From positions 3,958,001-4,022,000 of the forward strand of contig NZ_LR134352.1 in assembly GCF_900637185.1 (NCBI RefSeq): a stretch of DNA of 64,000 nt, written 5' to 3'. This document shows positions 35,867-44,140 of this stretch, in pieces. The translations under genes and the position numbers were made by a program. The notes beneath the pieces were generated by a model that had not been told where the DNA came from, searched no databases, and saw only the letters and a program-made list of their open reading frames with translations. This DNA is from Nocardia asteroides. GTDB lineage: Bacteria > Actinomycetota > Actinomycetes > Mycobacteriales > Mycobacteriaceae. The first letter of the stretch is position 1. Each line of letters opens with the position of its first letter.

Positions 35867-37246
35867 TCACCAGAAGTGGGGAGTCAGGCCCCAGAAGCCG
35901 AACTCGGCGGTGAGAACCGAGCGCAGGGCTGCGCGGGTGGGAAAGCGGTCCGGGTCGGCGGCGGTGACGGCCAGGGTGACGGTGTGGCCGTCGGTGCAGA
36001 AGGACAGGTTGACGCCTACCTCCACGCGGCGGAACATCTCGGTGTCGTTGGTGCAGACGACCGGGCGCATGAGGACCGCAGTGGCGCGGTGGCCGCCGAT
36101 CTCGGCGACGTTCTGGGCGGTCTCGCCGAGGTTGGTGCACAGGCATTCCGGGGCCTTGGCGGTGCGGGCGAAGAAGCGCAGGACGGGGCGGGGGAGCACC
36201 ATCTGGAGTGGCTGGAGGTGTTGTAGTGCCGGGGTGGTGGCCGGGTCGCGGTAGGCGAGGGCGGCGCGTTTGACGGCGGTGCGGACGGCGGCGAGATCGA
36301 CGCGGGCGGTGCTGTCGAAGTGGACCGAGATCGGCAGGCCGGTGGTGGCGTTGGCGCGAGGATCGCCTGTGGTGCGCAGCGATTGGGGGATGTCGACGCG
36401 GATGTCGGCGATCTCGCCGACTCGTCCGCTGCGGCCGAGCAGGCCCGCGCCGAGCGCGACCAGCAGGCCGTTGGTGGTGCCGGAATGGCGTGCGGCCACG
36501 GCATTCCATTCGTGCAGGTCCAGCCGCACCACGGCGTCCGGTGGCGACCAGCGGTCGGGGAGCGGCAGCGGGGGAGTCACCGGGCGGGGTGTGCGCCCCG
36601 GTTCGCTGACCGCGCGGGCCGCGATGGCGGCCCGGATGCCGTGCGCCACCGCGCGCATCTGGGCCACGGCGTCGGAGAGGTTCGCGCGCAGCGTGTTTCG
36701 CGGTGGGCGGCCGACCAGGCTGCCGCTGCTCGCGGTCCGGTCGGGTTCCTCGCCGCGCGTCAGTCGATCCAGGGCGTCACCGACGGCGAACAGCACGGCG
36801 CCGCCGTCGGAGGCCACATGCGAGGTCACCAGCGACACCAGCGTGCCGCCCGCGGCGGTCGGTGCCGCGGACAGCCGCCACACCAGCCCGGTCGCGGGGT
36901 CGAAATCCACCCGGCTCTGAGCGAAGAACCAGTCCAGAATTTCGTCCTCGGCGACGGGCGCCGAGTCCCAGCCCAAGGGGTGCGCCGCTGTCGCGGGCAG
37001 CCAGTACGGGCGGGCGAACGGGATGCGGGTGCCGTGCACGCGCCGGGCGAGGAAGCCGTGGGCGAGGTGGGCGTGGAAGCGGTCGAGCAGTGCGCGGTCG
37101 AGGGGTTCGTCGAATCGCCAGGCGAGCTGGTTGACGAGGGCATTGCCGTAGAGGCTGTGCAGTTTCAGGAACAGGTCGTCGTCGGCGGTGAGCCGGTTGA
37201 CCGCGGCGGCCCGGACGGTGGTCGGAGTGGGGACGGTGAGCGTCAT
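35867..37246 (-). CDS. HxxxDG acyltransferase-fold protein, cassette copy 1
   Basis: 459 aa. The conserved opening is NRLTADDDLFLKLHSLYGNALVNQ. The active-site-like motif reads VTSHVASDGGA (His143, Asp147, Gly148), a HHxxxDG in which the first His is Ser. This places it in the broad CoA-dependent acyltransferase/condensation superfamily (WS/DGAT, PapA), but outside any subfamily I can name. The C-terminus SVLTAEFGFWGLTPHFW matches copy 2 (EFADWGLSPRFW). It is the last gene of the cassette, 10 bp after the permease. It may transfer an acyl group onto the exported product. Confidence 0.8.
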   Translation of the reverse strand: MTLTVPTPTTVRAAAVNRLTADDDLFLKLHSLYGNALVNQLAWRFDEPLDRALLDRFHAHLAHGFLARRVHGTRIPFARPYWLPATAAHPLGWDSAPVAEDEILDWFFAQSRVDFDPATGLVWRLSAAPTAAGGTLVSLVTSHVASDGGAVLFAVGDALDRLTRGEEPDRTASSGSLVGRPPRNTLRANLSDAVAQMRAVAHGIRAAIAARAVSEPGRTPRPVTPPLPLPDRWSPPDAVVRLDLHEWNAVAARHSGTTNGLLVALGAGLLGRSGRVGEIADIRVDIPQSLRTTGDPRANATTGLPISVHFDSTARVDLAAVRTAVKRAALAYRDPATTPALQHLQPLQMVLPRPVLRFFARTAKAPECLCTNLGETAQNVAEIGGHRATAVLMRPVVCTNDTEMFRRVEVGVNLSFCTDGHTVTLAVTAADPDRFPTRAALRSVLTAEFGFWGLTPHFW

Positions 37247-37256
37247 GGGTGCCTCC

Positions 37257-38081
37257 TCAGCGGGCGCGCAGGGTGCGGACGGTCAGGGGAGCGAACACGG
37301 CGACGACGACCAGCGAAGCCACCACCGACCAGACCGCGTCGGCGCCGAGCACCCCGTTCTCGGCGAGGGCGCGGACCGCCGACACCAGGTACGAGACCGG
37401 GTTGTAGTCGGACACGTACCCGAGCCAGGTCGGCATGGACTCCTCGGGCACCAGCGCGTTGGAGGCGAAGCTGAGGAAGGTCAGCACCAGCATCGACATC
37501 CCCTGCACCGCCGCCGGGCGGGACACGGTGACGCCGATGAACGCGAACAGCCAGCTGATCGCGGTGGTGGCCAGCACCACCAGCACCGCACCGGCCAGGA
37601 AGCCCACCGGATGCGCGGGCCGGTAGCCCATCGCGAAGCCCACGATCACCACGGTCGTCGCGGCGATCACATAGCGGGTCGCCCCGGCCAGCAGCGCGCC
37701 CGCCACCGGCGCCGAGCGGGCGATCGGCATGGCGACGAAACGGTCGAACACTCCCGACCGGATGTCCTCGGACAGCTGCACGCCGGTCGCCACCGACGAG
37801 GTCAGCACGATCTGCACCAGCACGCCCGGAATCAGGATCGGCAGGTACGCCTCGGTGCTGCCGGCGATGGCGGTGCCGAAGATGCTGCCGAACAGCAGCG
37901 GTCCCACGATGGGCAGCAGCAGGGCGTCGTAGAGCAGCTGGGGGCTGTGCCGGAAGGTGAGCAGTCCACGCCACGCCATCAGAAGCGACTGGGTCAGGGA
38001 CGCCCGCAGACGCACCTGGGTGACGCGGGGACGGCGGTCGATCATGGGCGGCGCGGGGCGCGCGACGGTGGTGACGGTCAT
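37257..38081 (-). CDS. ABC-2 permease (DrrB-like), cassette copy 1
   Basis: 274 aa from ATG 38081, the same length as the copy-2 permease, which supports the start. Six helices follow a cytoplasmic N-terminus. SLLMAWRGLLTFRHSPQLLYD is the typical DrrB entry helix, and EDIRSGVFDRFVAMPIARSA is the ABC-2 coupling region. With the upstream ATPase it should form a daunorubicin-type exporter. Mycobacterial DrrABC exporters of this kind carry complex lipids (PDIM/PGL) across the membrane. Confidence 0.92.
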   Translation of the reverse strand: MTVTTVARPAPPMIDRRPRVTQVRLRASLTQSLLMAWRGLLTFRHSPQLLYDALLLPIVGPLLFGSIFGTAIAGSTEAYLPILIPGVLVQIVLTSSVATGVQLSEDIRSGVFDRFVAMPIARSAPVAGALLAGATRYVIAATTVVIVGFAMGYRPAHPVGFLAGAVLVVLATTAISWLFAFIGVTVSRPAAVQGMSMLVLTFLSFASNALVPEESMPTWLGYVSDYNPVSYLVSAVRALAENGVLGADAVWSVVASLVVVAVFAPLTVRTLRAR

Positions 38082-38101
38082 GGTGGTCTCGGTTTCCGTG
38101 A

Positions 38102-39046
38102 TCAGGCGGCGCGGGCGGTGCCGGTGAGGGCGAGGAAGACCTCGTTCAGGTCGGGGCGGTCGACGGCGAAGCCGCGCAGCGGGATTCCGGCGGCCCGGCA
38201 GGCCGCGACGATGTCGGCGGCGACGCTGGCGTCGGCCAGCGCGACGGTCAGCGTGCCCGCCGATGACCCCTTGGGGACTTCGCCGGTGAGGTCGGCGACG
38301 AGGGACTCCGCGTGCGCCGACTGGGCGATATCGGCGAGTTCCAGCCGCAGCACCTGCTCGCCGACCGACGACTTGAGTTCGCCCGCGGTGCCTTCGGCGA
38401 CGATCCGGCCCCGGTCGATCACCGCGATCCGGTCGGCGAGCGCGTCGGCTTCCTCGAGGTACTGGGTGGTCAGCAGGACGGTGGCGCCGCGCGCGACGAG
38501 CTTGCGGATGATGCCCCACATCCGATCCCGGGTGTGCGGGTCCAGCCCGGTGGTCGGTTCGTCGAGGAAGATCAGTGGTGGGTCGGTGATGAGCGTCGCC
38601 GCCAGGTCCAGCCGCCGGCGCATGCCACCGGAGAACTGGCCGACCGGACGATCGGTGACCGCGGTCAGCTCGAACTCCTCGAGCAACTCGGCGCTGCGCG
38701 CGGCCGCCTCCCGCCGGGACAGCCCCAGCAGCCGCCCGAACAGGCGCAGATTCTCTCCCGCGGTGAGGGTTTCGTCGACGGAGGCGTACTGGCCGGTGAG
38801 GCCGATCATCGACCGGACGGCGGTCGCGTCGCGGGCGATGTCGTAGCCGAAGATCCGCGCACTGCCCCGATCCGGGCGGACCAGGGTGGCCAGCATGCGG
38901 ACCGTGGTGGTCTTGCCCGCCCCGTTGGGGCCGAGCAGGGCGAAGACGGTGCCCGCGGCCACGGTCAGGTCGACGGCGCCGACGGCGGTGAAGTCACCAT
39001 AGGACTTGCCCAGTCCCTGGGTGCGGATGGCGATATCGGTGCTCAT
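38102..39046 (-). CDS. DrrA-like ABC ATPase, cassette copy 1
   Basis: 314 aa. Walker A is GPNGAGKTTTVRMLATL, the DrrA-type motif is IGLTGQYASVDETLT, the signature is FSGGMRRRLDLA, Walker B is LIFLDEPTTGLDPHTR, and the switch region is LLTTQYLEEAD. The C-terminal domain ends in RGFAVDRPDLNEVFLALTG, typical of the daunorubicin-resistance ATPase family. The ATG overlaps the glycosyltransferase stop (ATGA). Very similar to the copy-2 ATPase over its whole length. Confidence 0.95.
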   Translation of the reverse strand: MSTDIAIRTQGLGKSYGDFTAVGAVDLTVAAGTVFALLGPNGAGKTTTVRMLATLVRPDRGSARIFGYDIARDATAVRSMIGLTGQYASVDETLTAGENLRLFGRLLGLSRREAAARSAELLEEFELTAVTDRPVGQFSGGMRRRLDLAATLITDPPLIFLDEPTTGLDPHTRDRMWGIIRKLVARGATVLLTTQYLEEADALADRIAVIDRGRIVAEGTAGELKSSVGEQVLRLELADIAQSAHAESLVADLTGEVPKGSSAGTLTVALADASVAADIVAACRAAGIPLRGFAVDRPDLNEVFLALTGTARAA

Positions 39047-40413
39047 GCCGATCTCCCTGCGATATGGACGAGTTCGGAACGGTGTGCAATCAGTGCTGCC
39101 ACGGCGTCGGCCGCGCGGGCGACACCGTCGGTGCGGAACATGGCGGCGTACTCCGCGCTGCGGCGGCGGACCGCGGGCGTCGAGATCCGGTCGAGTGCGG
39201 CGTCCAGGCGTGGACCGGTGAGTCCGCGTGCCGGAAGCGTCGCCGCCAGGCCGAGACGCCGCAGCGCCTGACCCCAGTACGGCTGATCGGCCTGCACCGA
39301 GCAGATCACCTGTGGCACTCCGGCTCTCAGTGCGGCGGCCGTGGTGCCTGCGCCGCCGTGGTGCACTGCCGCCACACAGCGCGGCAATACGGTGGTGTGG
39401 TCGACCTGGTCGACGATGGCCACCTCGGCGTCGATTTCCGGAGCGATCGCGGCCCAGCCCGACGCCAGCAGCAGTCGCCGGTTCCGGCGGGCGCAGACGG
39501 CGCGGAGCATGGCGGTGAACTCCGCCGGATCGCCGACATCCATCGACCCGAAGCCGACGTAGATCGGCGCCGAACCGTCGGCCAGCCAGCGGTGCAGTGC
39601 CGACGAACTGGGGCCGTGCGCCTCCGTGCCGACCGCCGACGCGTCGGCCTGGCGACGTCCGGCCGGCAGCGAATCCCCGCCGGCCGGTGTTTCAGGGCCG
39701 GGGTGACCGCGGTGTCGTTCCGGGCGCACGGGCGGGAGTGCGGAATCCGCTGTGGCGGTGAACAATCCGTCGACATCGATCGGGAATCCGGTGAACGGCC
39801 CGTCGATCTCGGCGTCGAGACCGGGAAACAGCTCGGGCTCGTAGGCTTGGATGCGGGTGTACGGCGTGGGGCGACCGGCGGGTAGCACCGGAGCCAGCGC
39901 GCCTGCCCTGGCCCGGGCCAAAGCCGACCATGCCACGCGGTTCACCACGCCGGGAATCGCGTCCGCCCACGGTGCGGGCACGACCGGCACGACCGTCGTC
40001 GGCTGGATCGGGAAGAAGTGCAGCGCCGCGAACGGCAACCCCGCCTCCCCGGCCACCGCCGCGGCGGCCTCCTCACCGGCCATCCCGGCCACCACGACAT
40101 CGTGACCCGGCACGAGCGACCGCAGGTCGGCCAGCATCTCGGACACACCACGGCGTTGCAGGTCGACGACGGCGCGCAGCCGGGCGCGCGGATCACGGGA
40201 GCCGAAGCGCGGATCGGTGCGTTGCGCGGCCAGCAGTTCGGCGCTGTCGCGGCCGAACGGGACAGCGGCGATCCCGTGCCCGGTGGCGAATCCGACCAGA
40301 TTCGGGGCCAGCGCCAGGGTCACCTCGTGGCCCCGTGCGCGCAGGGCGCGCGCGAGCAGGATGCCGGGCTGGGCGTCGCCCCGGCTGCCGGTGAAAGCCA
40401 ACAGTGCCCGCAT
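39043..40413 (-). CDS. GT1-family glycosyltransferase, cassette copy 1
   Basis: 456 aa of GT-B fold. The N-terminal acceptor domain starts with LLAFTGSRGDAQPGILLAR. The C-terminal nucleotide-sugar signature is AAVHHGGAGTTAAALRAGVPQV followed by DQPYWGQALRRLG. This is the UGT/MGT class that glycosylates macrolides, glycopeptides and mycobacterial glycopeptidolipids. Compared with copy 2 it has about 40 extra residues in the linker before the APIYVGFGSM strand (PPVRPERHRGHPGPETPAGG and on). The sugar and acceptor are unknown. It lies 4 bp after the PapA-like gene. Confidence 0.92.
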   Translation of the reverse strand: MRALLAFTGSRGDAQPGILLARALRARGHEVTLALAPNLVGFATGHGIAAVPFGRDSAELLAAQRTDPRFGSRDPRARLRAVVDLQRRGVSEMLADLRSLVPGHDVVVAGMAGEEAAAAVAGEAGLPFAALHFFPIQPTTVVPVVPAPWADAIPGVVNRVAWSALARARAGALAPVLPAGRPTPYTRIQAYEPELFPGLDAEIDGPFTGFPIDVDGLFTATADSALPPVRPERHRGHPGPETPAGGDSLPAGRRQADASAVGTEAHGPSSSALHRWLADGSAPIYVGFGSMDVGDPAEFTAMLRAVCARRNRRLLLASGWAAIAPEIDAEVAIVDQVDHTTVLPRCVAAVHHGGAGTTAAALRAGVPQVICSVQADQPYWGQALRRLGLAATLPARGLTGPRLDAALDRISTPAVRRRSAEYAAMFRTDGVARAADAVAALIAHRSELVHIAGRSA

Positions 40414-40417
40414 CGGC

Positions 40418-41842
40418 TCACACCGCCTGCGCGACCGGTGCGGACGCGGAGGCGGGCGCGGCCACCTCGTCCCGGATGGTCGCGGTGATCGAGGACAGCG
40501 CCGTTCCGAACGCGGTGAGGAACTCGTCCATCACCTCGGCGGGCAGGCCCGCAGGATACCGGGTGGACACGTACAGGCCGTCGGCGGCCCGCACCACCCA
40601 CAGGAACACCTCGTCGGGGGAGTACGACTCGGCGCGCAGCGTCCGGCCCCGCAGGTCGGCGACCAGTTCGTAGCCGGGCAGCACCCGGATGTCGAGGAAG
40701 GAGATGCCGAAGCGCGGCGTCTCCGCGATGCCCAGGATGTCCAGCACGCGCGACCAGGACGCGTCGTTGGCCGTGCGCGCGCGGCGCAACGCGGTCCGCG
40801 CGCTCTCCAGGGCCTCCGGCATTCCGGCCGCTGGGCCCACGGCGATGTCGACCGGAACGACATTGACGAACCAGCCCATCGACTCCAGCCAGCGCAGATC
40901 CGGCCTGGTCGCGATCGGCATCACGGTCCGCATCCGCTCCGTCCCGAACCGCTGCCGCTGCGCCAGCGCCAGCGCGGCGAACACGGCCACCGACATCCGG
41001 TGGCGCACCTGGTCCAGCACCGCCTCCACGCGCTCGAGCTCGGCGAGGGTGAGTACCCGCCGCGACACACTCGGCTGCGGCCGATCGTCGGAGACCGCGC
41101 GCAGCGCGTGCGGTGCGAAGCACGGCATGGTGCCGTCGCCACCGGCGAGGAAGTCCCGCCAGGTCGCCACCGCGGGCGCGTCGGGGCAGAGTTCGGCCGC
41201 CGCGGCGCGCTCCAGCACCGCGAAATCGGCGGGACTGCCGAAGGTCGCCGACTCCCGGGCCGGCTCACCGGCCAGCACCTCGCGGTAGAGGGCACGCAGT
41301 TCGAGAATGAGAATGGCCTGGGAATAGGCGTCCATCACCGAATGGTCGGCGCCGATCAGCACGGTGAAATCGCCGGTCGCCGGATGCTCGACGGTCGCGG
41401 CCAGCAGATGCGGCCAGACCAGTGGCGACAGGCGCAATTCCAGTACGCCCCGCAGGAATTCGTTGATGTCGGCACCGTCGGTGAGACCCTCGACCCGCTG
41501 TTCGGTGATCCCGACCGCGTCGGCCGCCGCGACCAGTCTGCCCGGCTCGCCGGCCGGTCCGGTGCGCACCGTGGTGCGCAGCCCCTCGTGCCTGGCGTGC
41601 CAGCGTCGCAGCGTTTCCCGCCAGGCGTGGTGATCCAGCGCGGCGTCCATCTCGAAGACGGTGCCGATCCAGCGGCCCCGGCCCGGCTGCGGATCGGCCG
41701 GGTCGACACCGGCGCAGTAGCCGGCGTGGACACTGGTCAGCGGCCGGTCGTCGGAATGCCAGGCATCCGCCGACAGGGTGGGAGTCCAGATCGACAACAA
41801 TCCGGGACGGATCTCGAATTCGGACAGGTGGGTGTATTCCAT
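40418..41842 (-). CDS. PapA-like acyltransferase, cassette copy 1
   Basis: 474 aa from ATG 41842 (AGGTG upstream); an in-frame GTG at 41854 is possible. The active-site motif is GADHSVMDAYS (His167, Asp171), and the later RPDLRWLESMGWFVNVVPVDI and RFGISFLDIRVLPGYE segments resemble polyketide-associated proteins (PapA) that acylate trehalose-based lipids. It is the first gene of the cassette, suggesting that acylation and glycosylation act on one scaffold. No PKS or NRPS gene is in the window. Confidence 0.82.
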   Translation of the reverse strand: MEYTHLSEFEIRPGLLSIWTPTLSADAWHSDDRPLTSVHAGYCAGVDPADPQPGRGRWIGTVFEMDAALDHHAWRETLRRWHARHEGLRTTVRTGPAGEPGRLVAAADAVGITEQRVEGLTDGADINEFLRGVLELRLSPLVWPHLLAATVEHPATGDFTVLIGADHSVMDAYSQAILILELRALYREVLAGEPARESATFGSPADFAVLERAAAAELCPDAPAVATWRDFLAGGDGTMPCFAPHALRAVSDDRPQPSVSRRVLTLAELERVEAVLDQVRHRMSVAVFAALALAQRQRFGTERMRTVMPIATRPDLRWLESMGWFVNVVPVDIAVGPAAGMPEALESARTALRRARTANDASWSRVLDILGIAETPRFGISFLDIRVLPGYELVADLRGRTLRAESYSPDEVFLWVVRAADGLYVSTRYPAGLPAEVMDEFLTAFGTALSSITATIRDEVAAPASASAPVAQAV

Positions 41843-42220
41843 GGCCCGGTTCACCTCGTGACGAATACATGCCGAAGCGGCGGAAGACGGATTCGAAAGA
41901 AAGGGGCACGTCGATGTGTCACCACTGATGCTCTGGAACTTCGACGGCGGATATTCCGGGAAGCCTCGGCGGATTAGATGCTATATCCCGCGCGCCGGAA
42001 ATCATTCCTGTGATCGCCGTCACGAAAATTGCTGAACAAAATTGGGCGCCCGGTCGGCGCGGTGCCGTGCGGTGGATTGGCGCTGGCGCACAGAACGTTT
42101 CGGATGGAACCATCGGCGCGCCGTGATGTCCGCCGGTGTTTTGTTCACCCGGTGGGCGGGCGCACTGTCGGCGTCGTCACAAACCGGGAGAAGGCTGGTC
42201 CGGTGGTGTTTCCCGGCTGT
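41843..42220. other. 378-bp intergenic region upstream of cassette copy 1
   Basis: AT-richer than its surroundings, especially 41940-42050. It should contain the promoter of the cassette. A 64-codon minus-strand frame here (41919-42113) has no RBS and is not called. No clear palindromic operator was recognised. Confidence 0.6.
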
Positions 42221-43495
42221 TCACCCGGCGCCGCGCACCGCGAGGTCGCGCAGGCGCAGCCAATCGATCGCGGGAGCGGCGGGCGGGGTGCCCGGTCTGG
42301 CCCGGGGCACGCGTACGCGCAGCGCGCCGGGTTCGATCACGCAGCGCACCGGGGTGTCCAATTGCAGCGATTCGCCGTCGACGCCGACCGGGATCCGGTC
42401 CGCGTCCGCGTCGACCGTGACCTCGGGGGCGTTCTGCTGCGTCAGGCCCCGGCTGCGGGTCCGGTAGATCAGCCCGACGGCTTCGCGAGTGTTCGAGACG
42501 GAGACGGTGACCGCGCCGAGCGTGCCGCGATCGAGGCGTTCCCGGCGGCTGAGCCCGGCGAGATCACTGGTGCCGTAGGGGTTGTTGCTCACCAGGATCG
42601 CCTGTGGCGAGGTGACCGTGGTGCCGTCGATGCGCGCGACGAGCCGGTTGCCGGTGTGCCCGGCCAGCAGATCGGGCAGCAGGCGCAGCACCGTCGCGGT
42701 CTTGTCGTCGCGATAGGCGGGACTGCGCACGATCTCGGCGTAGACGCCGAAGGAGGCGTTGTTGACGAACGGTCGCCCGTTGATCCGGCCGAGATCGACG
42801 CGTAGCTCCACGCCGTCACGCAGCGCGTCCAGGCAGGTGGCGGGGTCGTCGCGATCCAGGCCGAGGTCCATCGCGAAGTGATTGCGCGTGCCCGCGCTGA
42901 TCACCAGGAACGGCAGCCGGTGTTCGGCCGCGACGGCAGCCACCAGCGCCTGGGTGCCGTCACCGCCCGCCACGCCGAGCAGGTCGGCACCCCGCACGAC
43001 GGCCTGCCTGGCCAGCTCCTCGACATCGACCGAGCCTTCCAGCAGCACCACCTCGGCACCGAGTTCCACGGCCTTGCGGTGCAGATCGAACTTGCCGACC
43101 TTCCCGCCGCCCGAGCGCGGATTCATGATCAGGAACGGTCGGCGCACCGGAGTGGCGGGCAGTTCGATCGCGGTGCGCCGGTGCCGGGTGCGCAGGGCGA
43201 CGCGTGCGGCGCCGACCGCCAGCACGGCCAGCGCCGCGGTCAGCAGCACCACCCACAGCAGGCGGGCGCGCACGAAGACGACCACCACGAAGATCGGCGC
43301 GAGCACCGCGATACCGAGCGACACCCAGCGCAGGACGCCGTATCTGGTCAGAAACCAGTACAGCGCCGCCACGGTCACCACCACGCCGCCGGTGCCGATG
43401 ATCAGTACGCCGAGGGTCCCCACCACCCCGCGAACAGCACCGGGATCAGCGCGGTCATGGCCGCGAACAGGAAGGCCGCCCTGGCGGCCCAGCAC
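42221..43495 (-). CDS. Diacylglycerol kinase-like lipid kinase with N-terminal membrane domain (possible frameshift)
   Basis: The catalytic domain (RPFLIMNPRSGGGKVGKFDLH, GVAGGDGTQALVAAVA, SAGTRNHFAMDLGLD, VPVGVDGESLQL) is intact and belongs to the DgkB/sphingosine kinase family, phosphorylating diacylglycerol or a related lipid. N-terminal helices (LGVLIIGTGGVVVTVAALYW) precede it. A better N-terminus (MTSGESGPRLRCWAARAAFLF from ATG 43527) is in another frame. One extra base at the C4 run 43426-43429 would join them as ALIPVLFAG-VVGTLGV. The true start is therefore uncertain. Confidence 0.8.
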   Translation of the reverse strand: MLGRQGGLPVRGHDRADPGAVRGVVGTLGVLIIGTGGVVVTVAALYWFLTRYGVLRWVSLGIAVLAPIFVVVVFVRARLLWVVLLTAALAVLAVGAARVALRTRHRRTAIELPATPVRRPFLIMNPRSGGGKVGKFDLHRKAVELGAEVVLLEGSVDVEELARQAVVRGADLLGVAGGDGTQALVAAVAAEHRLPFLVISAGTRNHFAMDLGLDRDDPATCLDALRDGVELRVDLGRINGRPFVNNASFGVYAEIVRSPAYRDDKTATVLRLLPDLLAGHTGNRLVARIDGTTVTSPQAILVSNNPYGTSDLAGLSRRERLDRGTLGAVTVSVSNTREAVGLIYRTRSRGLTQQNAPEVTVDADADRIPVGVDGESLQLDTPVRCVIEPGALRVRVPRARPGTPPAAPAIDWLRLRDLAVRGAG

Positions 43496-43576
43496 CGCAG
43501 CCGCGGGCCGGATTCGCCGCTGGTCATCCGGCTCGCCGCTCAGCTCGCGCGGCGCGCGCCGGCCACCATCGTGGCC

Positions 43577-44002
43577 TCAGCGTTGCGGATGCCAGGCGGT
43601 GACGGCCCAGATGATCACCACGCTGAGCCCGATGATGATGATCGACCAGGCCGGATAGTAGGGCAGGGACAGGAAATTCGCGACGATCACCAGCGCGGCG
43701 ATGCCCACCGCGGCATACCGGCCCCACGTCGATCCCAGCACCAGACCCACACCGCAGATCAAGGCGATGCCGCCGAGCACGACATGGATCCAGCCCCAGG
43801 TCGTCGTGTCGAACTGATAGATGTATTCGACCCCGGCGACATATATTTCGTCGTCGCGCAGGGCGGCGATGCCCTGCAGCACGGAGACCGTGGCCAGGAT
43901 GAGAAGCATGCACGCGGCCGTGACGGATATTCCCTCCGCGACGGCTTGCCGCTGAAATGGTTCTTCTTCGGGGGAGACATGGCGCCCCGTGGATGTGGTC
44001 AT
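43577..44002 (-). CDS. Four-TM membrane protein (DUF7144-like)
   Basis: 141 aa, ATG 44002 with GAGGAG upstream. Four transmembrane helices with the conserved pattern AACMLLILATVSVLQGIAAL, then DEIYVAGVEYIYQFDTTTWGWIHVVLG, WGRYAAVGIAAL and NFLSLPYYPAWSIIIIGLSV. This is a widespread actinobacterial family of unknown function. It stands alone between the lipid kinase and GH15 genes. Confidence 0.87.
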   Translation of the reverse strand: MTTSTGRHVSPEEEPFQRQAVAEGISVTAACMLLILATVSVLQGIAALRDDEIYVAGVEYIYQFDTTTWGWIHVVLGGIALICGVGLVLGSTWGRYAAVGIAALVIVANFLSLPYYPAWSIIIIGLSVVIIWAVTAWHPQR

Positions 44003-44140
44003 GCTCGACTCCTCGCAGTGCTGAGGGCCGCCGGTCGCGAATCGTTGCGCGGAGAATTCGGCCGGTGGTCGAAATTGTCGAAAGCCGATCAGAGTTTACC
44101 GAAATTGTATCCTCCAAACAAGAAATCGAGGGCCGCTGGA

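Larger units (their letters stand above)
35867..41842 (-). repeat. Five-gene export/glycosylation cassette, copy 1
   Basis: Gene order on the minus strand is PapA-like, GT1, ABC ATPase, ABC permease, HxxxDG acyltransferase. The same order, orientation and several identical junctions (10-bp gap before the last gene; 4-bp overlap GT/ATPase) recur at 58944-64000. Protein similarity between copies is high across all five genes, so this is an ancient direct duplication separated by about 17 kb. Confidence 0.9.

Noticed and set aside
41919..42113. 64-codon minus-strand frame in the region upstream of cassette copy 1
   Set aside because: No Shine-Dalgarno, no recognisable features, and it lies where a promoter is expected.
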